This document shows positions 17,563 to 26,176 of a stretch of DNA of 64,000 bases, piece by piece. How positions within the stretch are numbered: position 1 is the stretch's first letter; each line of letters opens with the position of its first letter. Position numbers and translations under genes: made by a program. The notes beneath the pieces are model-generated. The model had not been told where the DNA came from. It worked only from the letters and a program-made list of their open reading frames with translations, and ran no database searches. Origin of the DNA: JAHCHG01 sp041394845 (lineage in GTDB: Bacteria > Acidobacteriota > Blastocatellia > Pyrinomonadales > Pyrinomonadaceae). Location: positions 1,178,001 through 1,242,000 of the forward strand of contig JAWKHL010000001.1 in NCBI GenBank assembly GCA_041394845.1, read 5' to 3'.

Positions 17563-17604
17563 TACTTTTCCGGTTTTTTCAATCCGTGTTTTAATAAATG
17601 GATC

Positions 17605-18519
17605 ATGAGAGCCATCGAAGCCCGCGATTTGACCAAAAAATTTGGAGATTTTACAGCAGTTGATGATATTGATTTTGAAGTCGGAAAAGGAGAAACCTTT
17701 GCAATACTCGGAGAAAACGGGGCCGGAAAATCAACCACGATGCGGATGATCGCCTGTCGTTCCCCACTGACTTCGGGTGAAATTTTGGTGGAAAACCTGT
17801 CGGTTAAACAACATTCCCGTGAAATCAGAAATTTTCTGGGCGTTGTCCCGCAGGAAAACAACCTCGATCCTGATTTGAATGTTTGGGAAAACCTTCTGGT
17901 CTATTCCAGATATTTCCGGATACCAAAGGAAATCGCCCTTGAAAGGACTCGAAACCTTCTCGATTTCATCAGACTTTCGAAAAAAAAAGACTCCAAGGTC
18001 GAATCGCTTTCGGGCGGAATGAAACGTCGTTTGATCATCGCCCGGGCTCTTTTGCACGACCCGAAGATCCTTTTGCTGGACGAACCGACAACCGGTTTGG
18101 ACCCGAACGTCCGGCAGGAAATTTGGGAAAAACTTGAGGAACTTCGGACGGAAAAGGATCTGACAATATTGCTTTCCACACATTATATGGATGAGGCCGA
18201 AAAACTGTCCCAAAACCTGATCTTTATGGCCAACGGGAAAATTATCGCCTCGGGAAACCCCGGCCAATTGATCCGACGAAAAGTAAAAAAGTTCGCCCTT
18301 GAGATAAGGGAGGCTTTTGGCGTTTCCCTTTCCCAAAAAGATCCGGAAATTTTATTTGAAAAAAGAGGAAACACCCATCTTTATTTTGCTGAAAACCCCG
18401 AAAAACTGACCCAGGTTATGAACCAATACGGCGCTCGACCGATGCTTTTGCGTCCATCAAATCTTGAGGACGTTTTTCTCCAGCTTTTGAAAAACAAATC
18501 AGTTGAACCAATTAATTGA
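17605..18519 (+). CDS. ABC transporter ATP-binding protein (NodI/DrrA-like)
   Basis: 304 residues. Walker A GENGAGKST, Q-loop VVPQENNLDPDLNVWENL, signature LSGGMKRRL, Walker B KILLLDEPTTGLDP and H-loop LLSTHYMDEAE are all intact. The C-terminal extension after about residue 220 is typical of the DrrA/NodI group that works with ABC-2 permeases in export of lipids, oligosaccharides or drugs. The likely permease partner lies downstream at 20375-21154, separated by three unrelated genes. Follows the MarR gene and may be under its control. Confidence 0.93.
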   Translation: MRAIEARDLTKKFGDFTAVDDIDFEVGKGETFAILGENGAGKSTTMRMIACRSPLTSGEILVENLSVKQHSREIRNFLGVVPQENNLDPDLNVWENLLVYSRYFRIPKEIALERTRNLLDFIRLSKKKDSKVESLSGGMKRRLIIARALLHDPKILLLDEPTTGLDPNVRQEIWEKLEELRTEKDLTILLSTHYMDEAEKLSQNLIFMANGKIIASGNPGQLIRRKVKKFALEIREAFGVSLSQKDPEILFEKRGNTHLYFAENPEKLTQVMNQYGARPMLLRPSNLEDVFLQLLKNKSVEPIN

Positions 18520-18618
18520 TCCCCCATTTTTCTTTTTTTTCGGTTTTTGATTCCCGGGTAAGTGATAATAAAATAAAACCGTAGGGCGATATTTCATTTT
18601 TCTTATAGGAGGATCCCG

Positions 18619-19080
18619 ATGAAAATTTTGTTGGCGACCGACGGAACCAAACATAGCGAAGCGGCCATTTCCACAATCCAAAATCTGGCAATGAATGACG
18701 GTGACGAATTGAAAATAATCTCGGTCATCGATATGGCGGTCCCCCTCGCCATTGATATGTATGCGGGGTATTTGCCATCGACCACCGAAATCGAAAAAAG
18801 CGTCCGGGAAAATGCCGAAAAGGTTTTGGACAAAACGGTCGAAAAAGTCAGGGGGATTTTGGGTGTTAAAAAAGTTTTCGTTTCCAAGGAGGTTTTGATG
18901 GGTTCTCCTGAAAGCCGGATCGTTGAAACCGCCGAGGAAATGAAAGCCGATCTGATCGTCGTCGGTTCACACGGTTATAATCGCTGGGAGAGATTACTTT
19001 TGGGTTCGGTTTCTGATTCGGTCGTTCATCACGCACCTTGCTCCGTTCTGGTTGTCAGGGGAAGCGGGGAGGAACAATAA
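18619..19080 (+). CDS. Universal stress protein (UspA family)
   Basis: 153 residues, one Usp domain. MKILLATDGTKHSEAAI opens the fold. The ATP-binding loop appears as GSHGYNRWERLLLGSVSDSVV (G-2x-G-9x-GS pattern), followed by CSVLVVRG. Such proteins bind ATP and help survival under starvation or stress; the specific role is not predictable. AGGAGG precedes the ATG by a good distance. Its stop overlaps the next start as TAATG. Confidence 0.92.
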   Translation: MKILLATDGTKHSEAAISTIQNLAMNDGDELKIISVIDMAVPLAIDMYAGYLPSTTEIEKSVRENAEKVLDKTVEKVRGILGVKKVFVSKEVLMGSPESRIVETAEEMKADLIVVGSHGYNRWERLLLGSVSDSVVHHAPCSVLVVRGSGEEQ

Positions 19081-19853
19081 TGCCGCTCGCCCACCAAGTG
19101 GTCGGAGACGGCTTTCCTATTTTACTGATCCACGCCTTTCCTTTGAATCGAAAAATGTGGAAAGGGCAAATCGGACCTCTTTCTCAAGCCGGTTTTCAAA
19201 TCGTTCTGCCGGATCTTCCCGGTTTCGGCGAAACAGTTGTAAATAAAAACGTTTCCATCCCGGACATGGCGGAGGAAATTTTCGGCCTGATCAAGTTTTT
19301 AAAAATTGAAGGTTGCATTGTCGGGGGATTGTCGATGGGAGGTTATGTTTCATTTGCCCTTTCAAAAAAACACCCCCGAATTTTTTCCGGGCTTTTGCTC
19401 TGCGACACAACTTTTTCAGCCGATTCGACCGAAAAAAAAGAAGCCCGTTTCAATTTGATCGAAAAAATCGCGTCGGAAGGTCCCCTCCCTCTCGCAAGGG
19501 ACATGCTGCCCAATTTGATTTCGGATCATACCAAAGAAAATAATCCGGTTCTGGTCAACGAAATAAAAAAGGAGATCCTCCAAACCGATCCCGAAGGCGC
19601 AATTGCCGCCCTGAAAGCCATGGCCAACCGGGAAGATCAAACCGACCTTTTGGGAGAAATTTCAGTACCGACCGGGCTAATTTTCGGTGAGGCGGATAAG
19701 GTGACAAATCTTGAAACCGCCAAAATTATGAAGAATCAAATTCCCTTCTCCGAACTTTTCATTATTGAAAAAGCCGGGCATTACTCCAATCTTGAACAAA
19801 GCGAAAAATTTAACGCTGCACTCTTGGAATTTGTCAAAACCGGCGGGTTCTAA
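19080..19853 (+). CDS. Alpha/beta-fold hydrolase
   Basis: 257 residues. The catalytic serine is in GGLSMGGY, the acid in IFGEADKVT and the histidine in EKAGHYSNLEQ; ILLIHAFPLNRKMW is the oxyanion-hole block and LPDLPGFGET the usual neighbour. This is the 3-oxoadipate enol-lactonase/esterase-like group; the substrate is unknown. The ATG at 19080 overlaps the UspA stop and has GGGGAGG 8 bp upstream, so the start is well supported. Followed 4 bp later by the DUF402 gene. Confidence 0.9.
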   Translation: MPLAHQVVGDGFPILLIHAFPLNRKMWKGQIGPLSQAGFQIVLPDLPGFGETVVNKNVSIPDMAEEIFGLIKFLKIEGCIVGGLSMGGYVSFALSKKHPRIFSGLLLCDTTFSADSTEKKEARFNLIEKIASEGPLPLARDMLPNLISDHTKENNPVLVNEIKKEILQTDPEGAIAALKAMANREDQTDLLGEISVPTGLIFGEADKVTNLETAKIMKNQIPFSELFIIEKAGHYSNLEQSEKFNAALLEFVKTGGF

Positions 19854-19857
19854 AATA

Positions 19858-20364
19858 ATGATTGAAAAAAAACAGATAACCGTAAATTCCCGGAATTTCG
19901 ACGGTGAAATCAAAAGGACCTGGCGAGCCGGTCTAATCGAGGAAACAGATGATTTGATTACGCTTTTTGGCGAATTCGAATCGGAGGTTTCTCACAGCCA
20001 GCTTGGAATTATCAGACGCGGAACAAAAAGTTACGAAATCTTCTGGAAAAATCGCTGGTATTCAATTTTTCGTTTTCACGAACCGGAAGGAAACTTGCGG
20101 AACTTTTATTGTAATATCAATCACCCCCCGGCTTTTGACGGTCGGGTTTTGGATTTTATTGATCTGGATCTGGATATTTTGGTCAAAACCGACCTCACTT
20201 TCCAAATTTTGGATAGGGATGAGTTTGAATTTAATTGTCAAAAACACGGCTATTCAAAGGATTTGATCAAAAAAGTTAATGTAACGGTTGAGGAAATTAA
20301 AAATTTGATTCGGAATCGACATTTCCCTTTTGACCGTTTCCCCCGGCCCGGAAAGCCGAAATGA
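19858..20364 (+). CDS. DUF402-domain protein
   Basis: 168 residues. The DUF402 signature is clear: YEIFWKNRWYSIFRFHEP, LRNFYCNINHPPAFDGRVLDFIDLDLDILV and the Asp/Glu pair in DRDEFEFN. Members bind divalent metals through the D-x-D-x-D and E-x-E residues and include nucleoside tri- and diphosphatases and fluoroacetate-related or ribonuclease-fused proteins. A phosphatase role is a reasonable family-based guess. The ATG at 19858 lies 4 bp after the hydrolase stop. Its 3' end nearly touches the ABC permease gene. Confidence 0.85.
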   Translation: MIEKKQITVNSRNFDGEIKRTWRAGLIEETDDLITLFGEFESEVSHSQLGIIRRGTKSYEIFWKNRWYSIFRFHEPEGNLRNFYCNINHPPAFDGRVLDFIDLDLDILVKTDLTFQILDRDEFEFNCQKHGYSKDLIKKVNVTVEEIKNLIRNRHFPFDRFPRPGKPK

Positions 20365-20374
20365 AGGTGCCATT

Positions 20375-21154
20375 TTGTTTCTCGCCCTTTTTCAAATCGA
20401 TCTTCAGGACGCTTTTGCCGTTTGGCGAAGGAATATGCGCGTTTACCTAAGACAATGGAAAACCGAATTGATCGCACCGGTCATTGAACCGATTTTTACA
20501 TTTTTTGCCTTCGGCTTTGGAGTCGGGGCTTTGGTGGCCTCCAAGATCGAGGGTTTGAGTTACCTGGCGTTTGTCGGTGCGGGAGTTTTGTCCTTTACGG
20601 TTTTGATGCGAACGGTTTTTGAAATGACCTACGGGTCCTATTTTAGAATGGTTTATCAATCAACCTACGATGCCATTTTGGCGACCCCGGTAAACGCCGA
20701 ATCTCTGGCTTTCGGCGAGATTATTTACGCCGTAACCAAAGGTCTTATCGATTCCCTGTTTGTAATCCCGTTGGTGGTCATTTTCGGTTCGGCCAGTTCC
20801 TCCTGGATCCTGCTTTCTTTTTTGCCTTTGACCCTCGGTTGTTTTTACCTTTCCGGTCTGGCCCTGTCCATCACCTCGCGTATTTTTGAAATAGATCATT
20901 TTAATGTCTTTTTCGCATTCTTTTTTTCCACCATTTTTCTGTGCGGCGCCTGGTTTCCGATTGAACGTCTCCCCGTTTGGCTTCAGTTCACCGCCTATAT
21001 TCTGCCAACCACATCGGTCATCGATCTGACCAGAGCCTGTTTGAACGGCCGGTTTTTCCCGAGGCATTTTTGGGAATCAATCTATCTCATTGCGGTCTCG
21101 TTTATCCTGTTGGAATGGGCCTTGCGAAGCCTGCGGCGGAGAATGGTTGTTTGA
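20375..21154 (+). CDS. ABC-2 type permease (NodJ/DrrB-like)
   Basis: About 259 residues with six hydrophobic segments; VWRRNMRVYLRQWKTELIAPVIEPIFTFFAFGFGVG is the typical start of an ABC-2 permease and LCGAWFPIERLPVWLQ with YILPTTSVIDLTRACLNG the typical end. It should pair with the ATPase at 17605. Start choice is difficult: a TTG at 20375 with GAAGGTG upstream avoids overlap with the DUF402 gene; a TTG at 20330 would overlap by 35 bp; the first in-frame ATG is inside the conserved N-terminus. Substrate unknown. Confidence 0.88.
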   Translation: MFLALFQIDLQDAFAVWRRNMRVYLRQWKTELIAPVIEPIFTFFAFGFGVGALVASKIEGLSYLAFVGAGVLSFTVLMRTVFEMTYGSYFRMVYQSTYDAILATPVNAESLAFGEIIYAVTKGLIDSLFVIPLVVIFGSASSSWILLSFLPLTLGCFYLSGLALSITSRIFEIDHFNVFFAFFFSTIFLCGAWFPIERLPVWLQFTAYILPTTSVIDLTRACLNGRFFPRHFWESIYLIAVSFILLEWALRSLRRRMVV

Positions 21155-21301
21155 TCATATTCGGTAAACGGGAAATTCTCAAAAAAATCCTTAACCATTT
21201 TCCTTTTTTAGGGTAAAATCCCGAACATAAACTTTAACTTTTACCTTTCCAAATTGTTTTGGATTCCAAACTTATTATTCTTTCAAACAAAGGAGATTTT
21301 T

Positions 21302-21898
21302 ATGACATTTCGTTTTTTCATTTTCACTCTTTTGCTCACATTTTGTAGTTATTCTGCCGCCGCCCAAAATTATCCGCCGGCCCGGGATGAAACCCTTCGA
21401 AAAATGGATGAAATATCAGAGGACACCGAAAAGATCTCAAAAAGCCTTCAGATTTTAAATGAGCGATTAAAGGTATTTTCAGAAACCTTTTCTTCCAATC
21501 AGGGATTGAGGTTAACGGAAAAACAACAAAAACTCCTGGCCGCCTTCGAGTTTTTGAACCGGGCCGAACAAAGGCTGGCCAATTTACAAAAACACAAAAT
21601 TGAACTGACTGAAAAGCTTTCCTCGGTTCGGGTGAAACTGGCCGATATTGAAGAAAAGCTTCGCCCCGAAAGCGTTGACCGAAGTGTTGCCATGCGCGGA
21701 ACAACCAATGCCGAAGAACTCAGGGATATGAGACGGACGGCGCTTTATCAGGAACAAAACCAGTTGTTCGGGTTGGTAAACGAAATTCAAAGCTCAATTA
21801 TGGAAACGGAAAAAGAGATTGTGGAAACCACTCTTTTTCTGAGCCGGATAAGACAACGCATTTTTCCTGAAATTGAAAAGGAATTGTTGGATCTCTAG
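21302..21898 (+). CDS. Exported coiled-coil protein of unknown function
   Basis: 198 residues with a signal peptide (MTFRFFIFTLLLTFCSYSAAAQ) and cleavage after AAA. The mature part is almost entirely alpha-helical and charged, with heptad-like stretches (KSLQILNERLKVFSETF; LNRAEQRLANLQKHKIELTEKLSSVRVKLADIEEKL), so a periplasmic coiled coil is likely. No known domain recognised. AAGGAG lies 7 bp upstream of the ATG. Stands between the ABC permease and the carboxyltransferase. Confidence 0.7.
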   Translation: MTFRFFIFTLLLTFCSYSAAAQNYPPARDETLRKMDEISEDTEKISKSLQILNERLKVFSETFSSNQGLRLTEKQQKLLAAFEFLNRAEQRLANLQKHKIELTEKLSSVRVKLADIEEKLRPESVDRSVAMRGTTNAEELRDMRRTALYQEQNQLFGLVNEIQSSIMETEKEIVETTLFLSRIRQRIFPEIEKELLDL

Positions 21899-21937
21899 CC
21901 TTTTGCAATTCTTCTTAAACCCGCTAAACTATCCTTT

Positions 21938-23506
21938 ATGCAACCGACAGGAAAACCGGAAACAAAAGGTAAATTGGAACAATTAAGAGAACGGTCCTTA
22001 AGAGCCGAAGAGGGTGGCGGGAAAAACCGGATCGACAAACAAAAATCTCTCGGGAAATTAACCGCCCGGGAGCGAATTGATTTTTTTCTTGACGAAGGAT
22101 CTTTCGAGGAATTTGATAAATTTGTCGTCCACCGCTCAAGGGATTTCGGACTCGACGAACAAAAATACCCCGGTGACGGAGTGGTTACCGGACACGGTTT
22201 GGTCGAAGGCCGCGAGGTCTTCGTTTTCGCACAGGATTTCACCGTTTTTGGCGGCTCGCTCTCCGAAACCCACGCTCAAAAAATCTGTAAAGTGATGGAT
22301 CTGGCGATGAAGGTCGGGGCTCCGGTCATCGGTCTTAATGACTCGGGGGGCGCCAGAATTCAAGAGGGAGTTGTTAGTCTCGGTGGTTACGCCGACATTT
22401 TTTTGCGTAACACTTTGGCCAGCGGAGTGATTCCTCAAATTAGTTGTATTTTGGGCCCTTGTGCCGGCGGCGCGGTTTATTCCCCCGCAATCACAGATTT
22501 TAACATCATGGTCAAAGATACATCGTATATGTTTATTACCGGGCCGGATGTGATAAAAACCGTAACCCATGAAGAGGTTAGCAAGGATGAATTGGGCGGC
22601 GCCTTAACCCATAATTCGAGGTCCGGTGTCGCCCATTTTGCCGCCGAAAATGATGAACACGCCCTCCGCCTGACCCGCGAACTGATCTCTTTTATCCCGT
22701 CCAACAATATGGAAGATCCGCCTTTCGTCCCAACTTCCGATCCCTCCGAAAGGATTTCGGAGGCTTTGAATTCGATCGTTCCCGAGGTTTCGACTCTCCC
22801 CTATGATATTCGGGAGATAATCAAAACGGTCGCCGACGACAAATATTTCTTCGAGGTCCAGGAACAGTTTGCACCAAATATTGTGGTCGGTTTTGCCCGT
22901 TTGGGCGGTTATTCGGTCGGGATCGTCGCCAATCAACCGGCTTTTCTGGCCGGCGTTCTTGATATTGATGCCTCGGTAAAAGCGGCCCGGTTTGTCCGGT
23001 TTTGCGATTGTTTCAATATTCCGCTGATCACTTTTGAGGACGTTCCCGGTTTTCTTCCCGGCGTAAATCAGGAACACGGGGGAATCATTCGCCATGGTGC
23101 CAAACTGCTGTTTGCCTTTGCCGAGGCCACGGTTCCCAAAATCACGGTGATCACGCGGAAGGCCTACGGCGGGGCTTATTGCGTGATGGCCTCCAAACAT
23201 ATCAGAACAGACCTCAATTTTGCTTTCCCGACTGCCGAGATCGCCGTTATGGGGGCCGAAGGGGCTGTCGGTTTGCTTTACCGAAAAGAATTGAACGATT
23301 CCACCGACGCACAAAATTTAAAGAGGGAAAAAATTGCCGAATTCGAGGAAAAATTCGCCAACCCTTTTGTTGCCGCCGAAAGGGGTTTCATAGACGAGGT
23401 GATAGAACCCGCTCAGACCAGACCAAAGCTTATCCGGGCGCTTAAATTGCTTGAAAACAAACGGGACCAAAATCCACCTAAAAAACACGGCAACATCCCA
23501 TTGTAA
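21938..23506 (+). CDS. Acyl-CoA carboxylase carboxyltransferase beta subunit (propionyl-CoA type)
   Basis: 522 residues, the length of PccB/MmdA proteins. It transfers carboxyl from biotin to propionyl-CoA or a related acyl-CoA, or in reverse decarboxylates methylmalonyl-CoA. Visible: GKLTARERIDFFLDEGSFEE, VFVFAQDFTVFGGSLSETHA, the acyl-CoA-binding GGARIQEGVVSLGGYADIF, ISCILGPCAGGAVYSPAITDF and, in the second half, GVLDIDASVKAARFVRFCD, FEDVPGFLPGVNQEHGGIIRHGAK and RKAYGGAYCVMASK. No biotin carboxylase gene is near, so the partner subunits lie elsewhere. Preceded by 39 bp after the coiled-coil gene. Confidence 0.94.
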   Translation: MQPTGKPETKGKLEQLRERSLRAEEGGGKNRIDKQKSLGKLTARERIDFFLDEGSFEEFDKFVVHRSRDFGLDEQKYPGDGVVTGHGLVEGREVFVFAQDFTVFGGSLSETHAQKICKVMDLAMKVGAPVIGLNDSGGARIQEGVVSLGGYADIFLRNTLASGVIPQISCILGPCAGGAVYSPAITDFNIMVKDTSYMFITGPDVIKTVTHEEVSKDELGGALTHNSRSGVAHFAAENDEHALRLTRELISFIPSNNMEDPPFVPTSDPSERISEALNSIVPEVSTLPYDIREIIKTVADDKYFFEVQEQFAPNIVVGFARLGGYSVGIVANQPAFLAGVLDIDASVKAARFVRFCDCFNIPLITFEDVPGFLPGVNQEHGGIIRHGAKLLFAFAEATVPKITVITRKAYGGAYCVMASKHIRTDLNFAFPTAEIAVMGAEGAVGLLYRKELNDSTDAQNLKREKIAEFEEKFANPFVAAERGFIDEVIEPAQTRPKLIRALKLLENKRDQNPPKKHGNIPL

Positions 23507-23518
23507 AGGGTGGGAAAA

Positions 23519-23552
23519 TACTTTAACTGTCTGCGAGCCGACAGTTAAAGTA
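23519..23552. repeat. 34-bp palindrome, copy B
   Basis: Arms TACTTTAACTGTC and GACAGTTAAAGTA around an 8-nt centre, between two plus-strand genes. Same length and core as the palindrome at 10344-10377. Differences at positions 1/34 and 10/25 are compensatory. No T-run directly follows. Confidence 0.75.
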
Positions 23553-23620
23553 TCGGATGAACCGCTTTTTTATTTGTTTTATCTACGAAAATTGTCGGGG
23601 AATTTTTAAATCCTTAATTT

Positions 23621-24766
23621 ATGTCGGAAAATTTTGCAAGGCGGCCCACTTGGGTTGAGATTAATTTGAACCGGTTGGCTGACAATTTTCATTCCATCAA
23701 GGAATTCGTGGGATCCGGAATCGAATACATGGCGGTTGTAAAAGCCGATGCTTACGGACACGGGGCCGTTCCCTGCGCTCAAGCCTTGGAGAAAGCCGGG
23801 ATTGACTGGTTCGGGGTGGCATTGCCCGAGGAAGGTCTGGAACTTCGAAAAAACGGAATGAAATCCCGGATACTCTGTCTCGGAGGTTTTTGGGAAGGAC
23901 AGGAAAACTTTATTATTGAAAACAATTTAACCCCGGTCATTTTCCAGACCGAAAAGGCCCGGATGTTTGATCGGGCCTCAAAAAAAGCCGGACTAACTTC
24001 AAGGATCCACGTAAAAATCGACACCGGAATGGGACGGATCGGGGTTCGTTGGGATCAACTCGGGGATTTCCTCCGGGAACTAAAAAAACTGCCCCATCTT
24101 GAGGTCGAGGGTATTATGACCCATTTTGCCTCGGCCGACGATTTGGACGAAAATGAATTCACCCAGGGGCAAATTGATAAATTTCACCGGGCCGTTGAGA
24201 TTTTTGAAGATTACGGTTTTTTTCCGAAATACAAGGATCTGGCAAACTCCCCAGGGGCCGTTGCTCATGAGAATTCGCGGAGCAATCTGGTTCGTCTGGG
24301 AGGAATTTTGTACGGACTCGGGGGAGATGTTCTTCCCCGGGGAATTGTTAAACCAAAACTTGAACCCGTGATGACCCTGCACAGCAAAATAGCTTTTCTT
24401 AAAGAAGTTCCTGAGGGCGAGACGGTTGGTTACGGAAGAACCCATAAAACCGAAAGGAGATCGATCATTGCAACGGTTCCGATCGGGTATCAGGACGGTT
24501 TTGTCAGGTCGCTTTCCAATTGCGGGCGGGTTCTGGTGAATAATCAATTTGCCCCGATCGTCGGCCGGATTTCGATGGATTGGACGATTCTGGACGTAAC
24601 GGACATCCCCCGAGTTAAAGTTAATGATGAGGTCGTCCTTATCGGACAACAAAATGGTTTAAGTATTTTGGCGGAGGATCTGGCGCGTCAAATCGGAACA
24701 ATTTCCTATGAGATCACCTGCGGGATCAACCGGCGGGTGATCAGAAATTATGTTGAAAGCGAATAA
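23621..24766 (+). CDS. alr: Alanine racemase
   Basis: 381 residues. It interconverts L- and D-alanine with pyridoxal phosphate to supply D-Ala for peptidoglycan. The PLP-lysine is in YMAVVKADAYGHGAV; HVKIDTGMGRIGVR, EGIMTHFASAD, RLGGILYG and the C-terminal catalytic tyrosine region ETVGYGRTH and PIGYQDGFVRSLSN are present, and VGRISMDWTILDVT closes the active site. Functionally linked to ddl at 61069. Overlaps the next gene by 17 bp. Confidence 0.96.
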   Translation: MSENFARRPTWVEINLNRLADNFHSIKEFVGSGIEYMAVVKADAYGHGAVPCAQALEKAGIDWFGVALPEEGLELRKNGMKSRILCLGGFWEGQENFIIENNLTPVIFQTEKARMFDRASKKAGLTSRIHVKIDTGMGRIGVRWDQLGDFLRELKKLPHLEVEGIMTHFASADDLDENEFTQGQIDKFHRAVEIFEDYGFFPKYKDLANSPGAVAHENSRSNLVRLGGILYGLGGDVLPRGIVKPKLEPVMTLHSKIAFLKEVPEGETVGYGRTHKTERRSIIATVPIGYQDGFVRSLSNCGRVLVNNQFAPIVGRISMDWTILDVTDIPRVKVNDEVVLIGQQNGLSILAEDLARQIGTISYEITCGINRRVIRNYVESE

Positions 24767-25427
24767 AAGCGTTGTATTTGAAAGGCTTTTTTCGGTTTAT
24801 AATCGGAATCTGGTCAAACGCCGTTTTGTTTCGCTAAGGGTTTCGGGTCTTGAAAATCTGGAGGGAAAATGCCCCGACCTCCCTCTCATCAGTTTTGCCA
24901 ACCATTCGAGTTGGTGGGACGGGCTCATCCTTTTTGAATTGTTTACCGGTTTTTCTTTCGAAAATTATGTCTTGATGGAGGAAAAAAATCTCCGCCGGTT
25001 CTGGCTTTTTCGAAAACTCGGGGCATTTTCAATCGTCCCGGGAGATCCGAGGGAAACTCTTAAAAGTTTAAATTACGCGGTCAAGCTTTTGAAGGAAAAC
25101 CCGAAAACCAATCTCTTGGTTTTCCCACAAGGCTCGATCATTCCAAATGATAAACGGCCGGTGAAGTTTTATAATGGTTTGGCCAGAATAATTGAAAAAG
25201 CCGGAACTTGTTCCGTTTTACCAATCGCTTTAAGATACGAGTTTCTTGAGGACTTTAAACCGACGGTTTTTATTAATGTCGGGAAGATAAAACACTTTGA
25301 AAACAAAACTTTTGGATCAGAAATCTCTTTAACTGATTTTCTGGAAAAAAAATTAACTGAAGTTTTGGATGAAGTTGTTTCAAAAATCATCAACCAGGAC
25401 TTTAACAATTTTATCAAACTACTTTAA
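24750..25427 (+). CDS. 1-acyl-sn-glycerol-3-phosphate acyltransferase-like (PlsC family)
   Basis: 225 residues. The acyltransferase motif I HX4D is readable as NHSSWWDGL, and the phosphate-binding motif III region as LVFPQGSI in place of the usual FPEG: the conserved glutamate is replaced by glutamine. MEEKNLRRFWLFRKLGAFSI is a typical block II. The family acylates lysophosphatidate or related acceptors at the inner membrane; the Glu-to-Gln change suggests a different acceptor or an ornithine-lipid/carotenoid-type variant. The start overlaps the end of alr (17 bp), so co-translation is likely. Confidence 0.85.
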   Translation: MLKANKSVVFERLFSVYNRNLVKRRFVSLRVSGLENLEGKCPDLPLISFANHSSWWDGLILFELFTGFSFENYVLMEEKNLRRFWLFRKLGAFSIVPGDPRETLKSLNYAVKLLKENPKTNLLVFPQGSIIPNDKRPVKFYNGLARIIEKAGTCSVLPIALRYEFLEDFKPTVFINVGKIKHFENKTFGSEISLTDFLEKKLTEVLDEVVSKIINQDFNNFIKLL

Positions 25428-25430
25428 CTT

Positions 25431-26132
25431 ATGCCTCTGCCCGGGCACAATCAAATCAGGATCCCGATCTTACAGGAATTGTATGCCGTCGGCGGGACCG
25501 ATGAAATCCGCTTTTTATACCAAAGGTTGATCGATTATTTTCCGGCCATCAGCCCTCAGGAAATTCATCAGATAAAAATTGGAAATGACCGCACCTGGCG
25601 TTTGGCGATCCAGCGGGCCGGGAAAATTTTGGATGAAGAGGGTTTTCTGAACCGACACCGCGGAATCTGGACGCTGACCGGTCCGGGTCAGCAATTGGCG
25701 GAAAATGAGAGTTCAGGTTTTACTTTAACAAAAGAAAACAGGGTTGAGAGTTCCCACGGTGAAATCCAACAAATGGTTTGCGAGATCGGCCGGGCCTTGG
25801 GGTTTTACAGCGAAAAGGAGTTTGAGTTTTATGATGTGATCTGGCGGGAAACCCCTACCAATCCGCGCCTTTCACATATTTTTGAGGTTCAGAGCAAGGG
25901 AAATATCGACTCGGCCTTTGCCAAATTAAAAAGAGCCTTTGAAGCTCAAAGAACCAAACCCTTTCTGGTCATCTCGACCGAAAGGGATCTGATCCGGGCC
26001 CGGAAATCCCTCGAACGTGAATTCAGGGATCTGGAGCCTTTTGTAACCGTTTTGACTTTCTCTCAAATAAAGGCGATCCACGAAAACCTTTCCGAAATAG
26101 GCCGGGTTTTGGCAAAATTTTTAGAAAAATGA
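25431..26132 (+). CDS. Mrr-N-like winged helix plus PD-(D/E)XK nuclease-like protein (orphan)
   Basis: 233 residues. The first 95 match the Mrr N-terminal winged-helix pattern: a basic start IRIPILQELYAVGGTDEI, then TWRLAIQRAGKILDEEGFLNRHRGIWTLTGPG. The second part, from HGEIQQMVCEIGRALGFYSEKEFEFYD, has the layout of a PD-(D/E)XK fold with Asp in FYDVIWRE and a Glu in HIFEVQSKGN (ExQ instead of ExK). It resembles endonuclease-like proteins that recognise modified DNA, but no methylase or helicase lies nearby, so it stands alone. Four bp after plsC. Nuclease activity is inference. Confidence 0.6.
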   Translation: MPLPGHNQIRIPILQELYAVGGTDEIRFLYQRLIDYFPAISPQEIHQIKIGNDRTWRLAIQRAGKILDEEGFLNRHRGIWTLTGPGQQLAENESSGFTLTKENRVESSHGEIQQMVCEIGRALGFYSEKEFEFYDVIWRETPTNPRLSHIFEVQSKGNIDSAFAKLKRAFEAQRTKPFLVISTERDLIRARKSLEREFRDLEPFVTVLTFSQIKAIHENLSEIGRVLAKFLEK

Positions 26133-26176
26133 TTTATTTGTAATAATTACTAAACCAAACAGTGAGGAGAAAAAAA

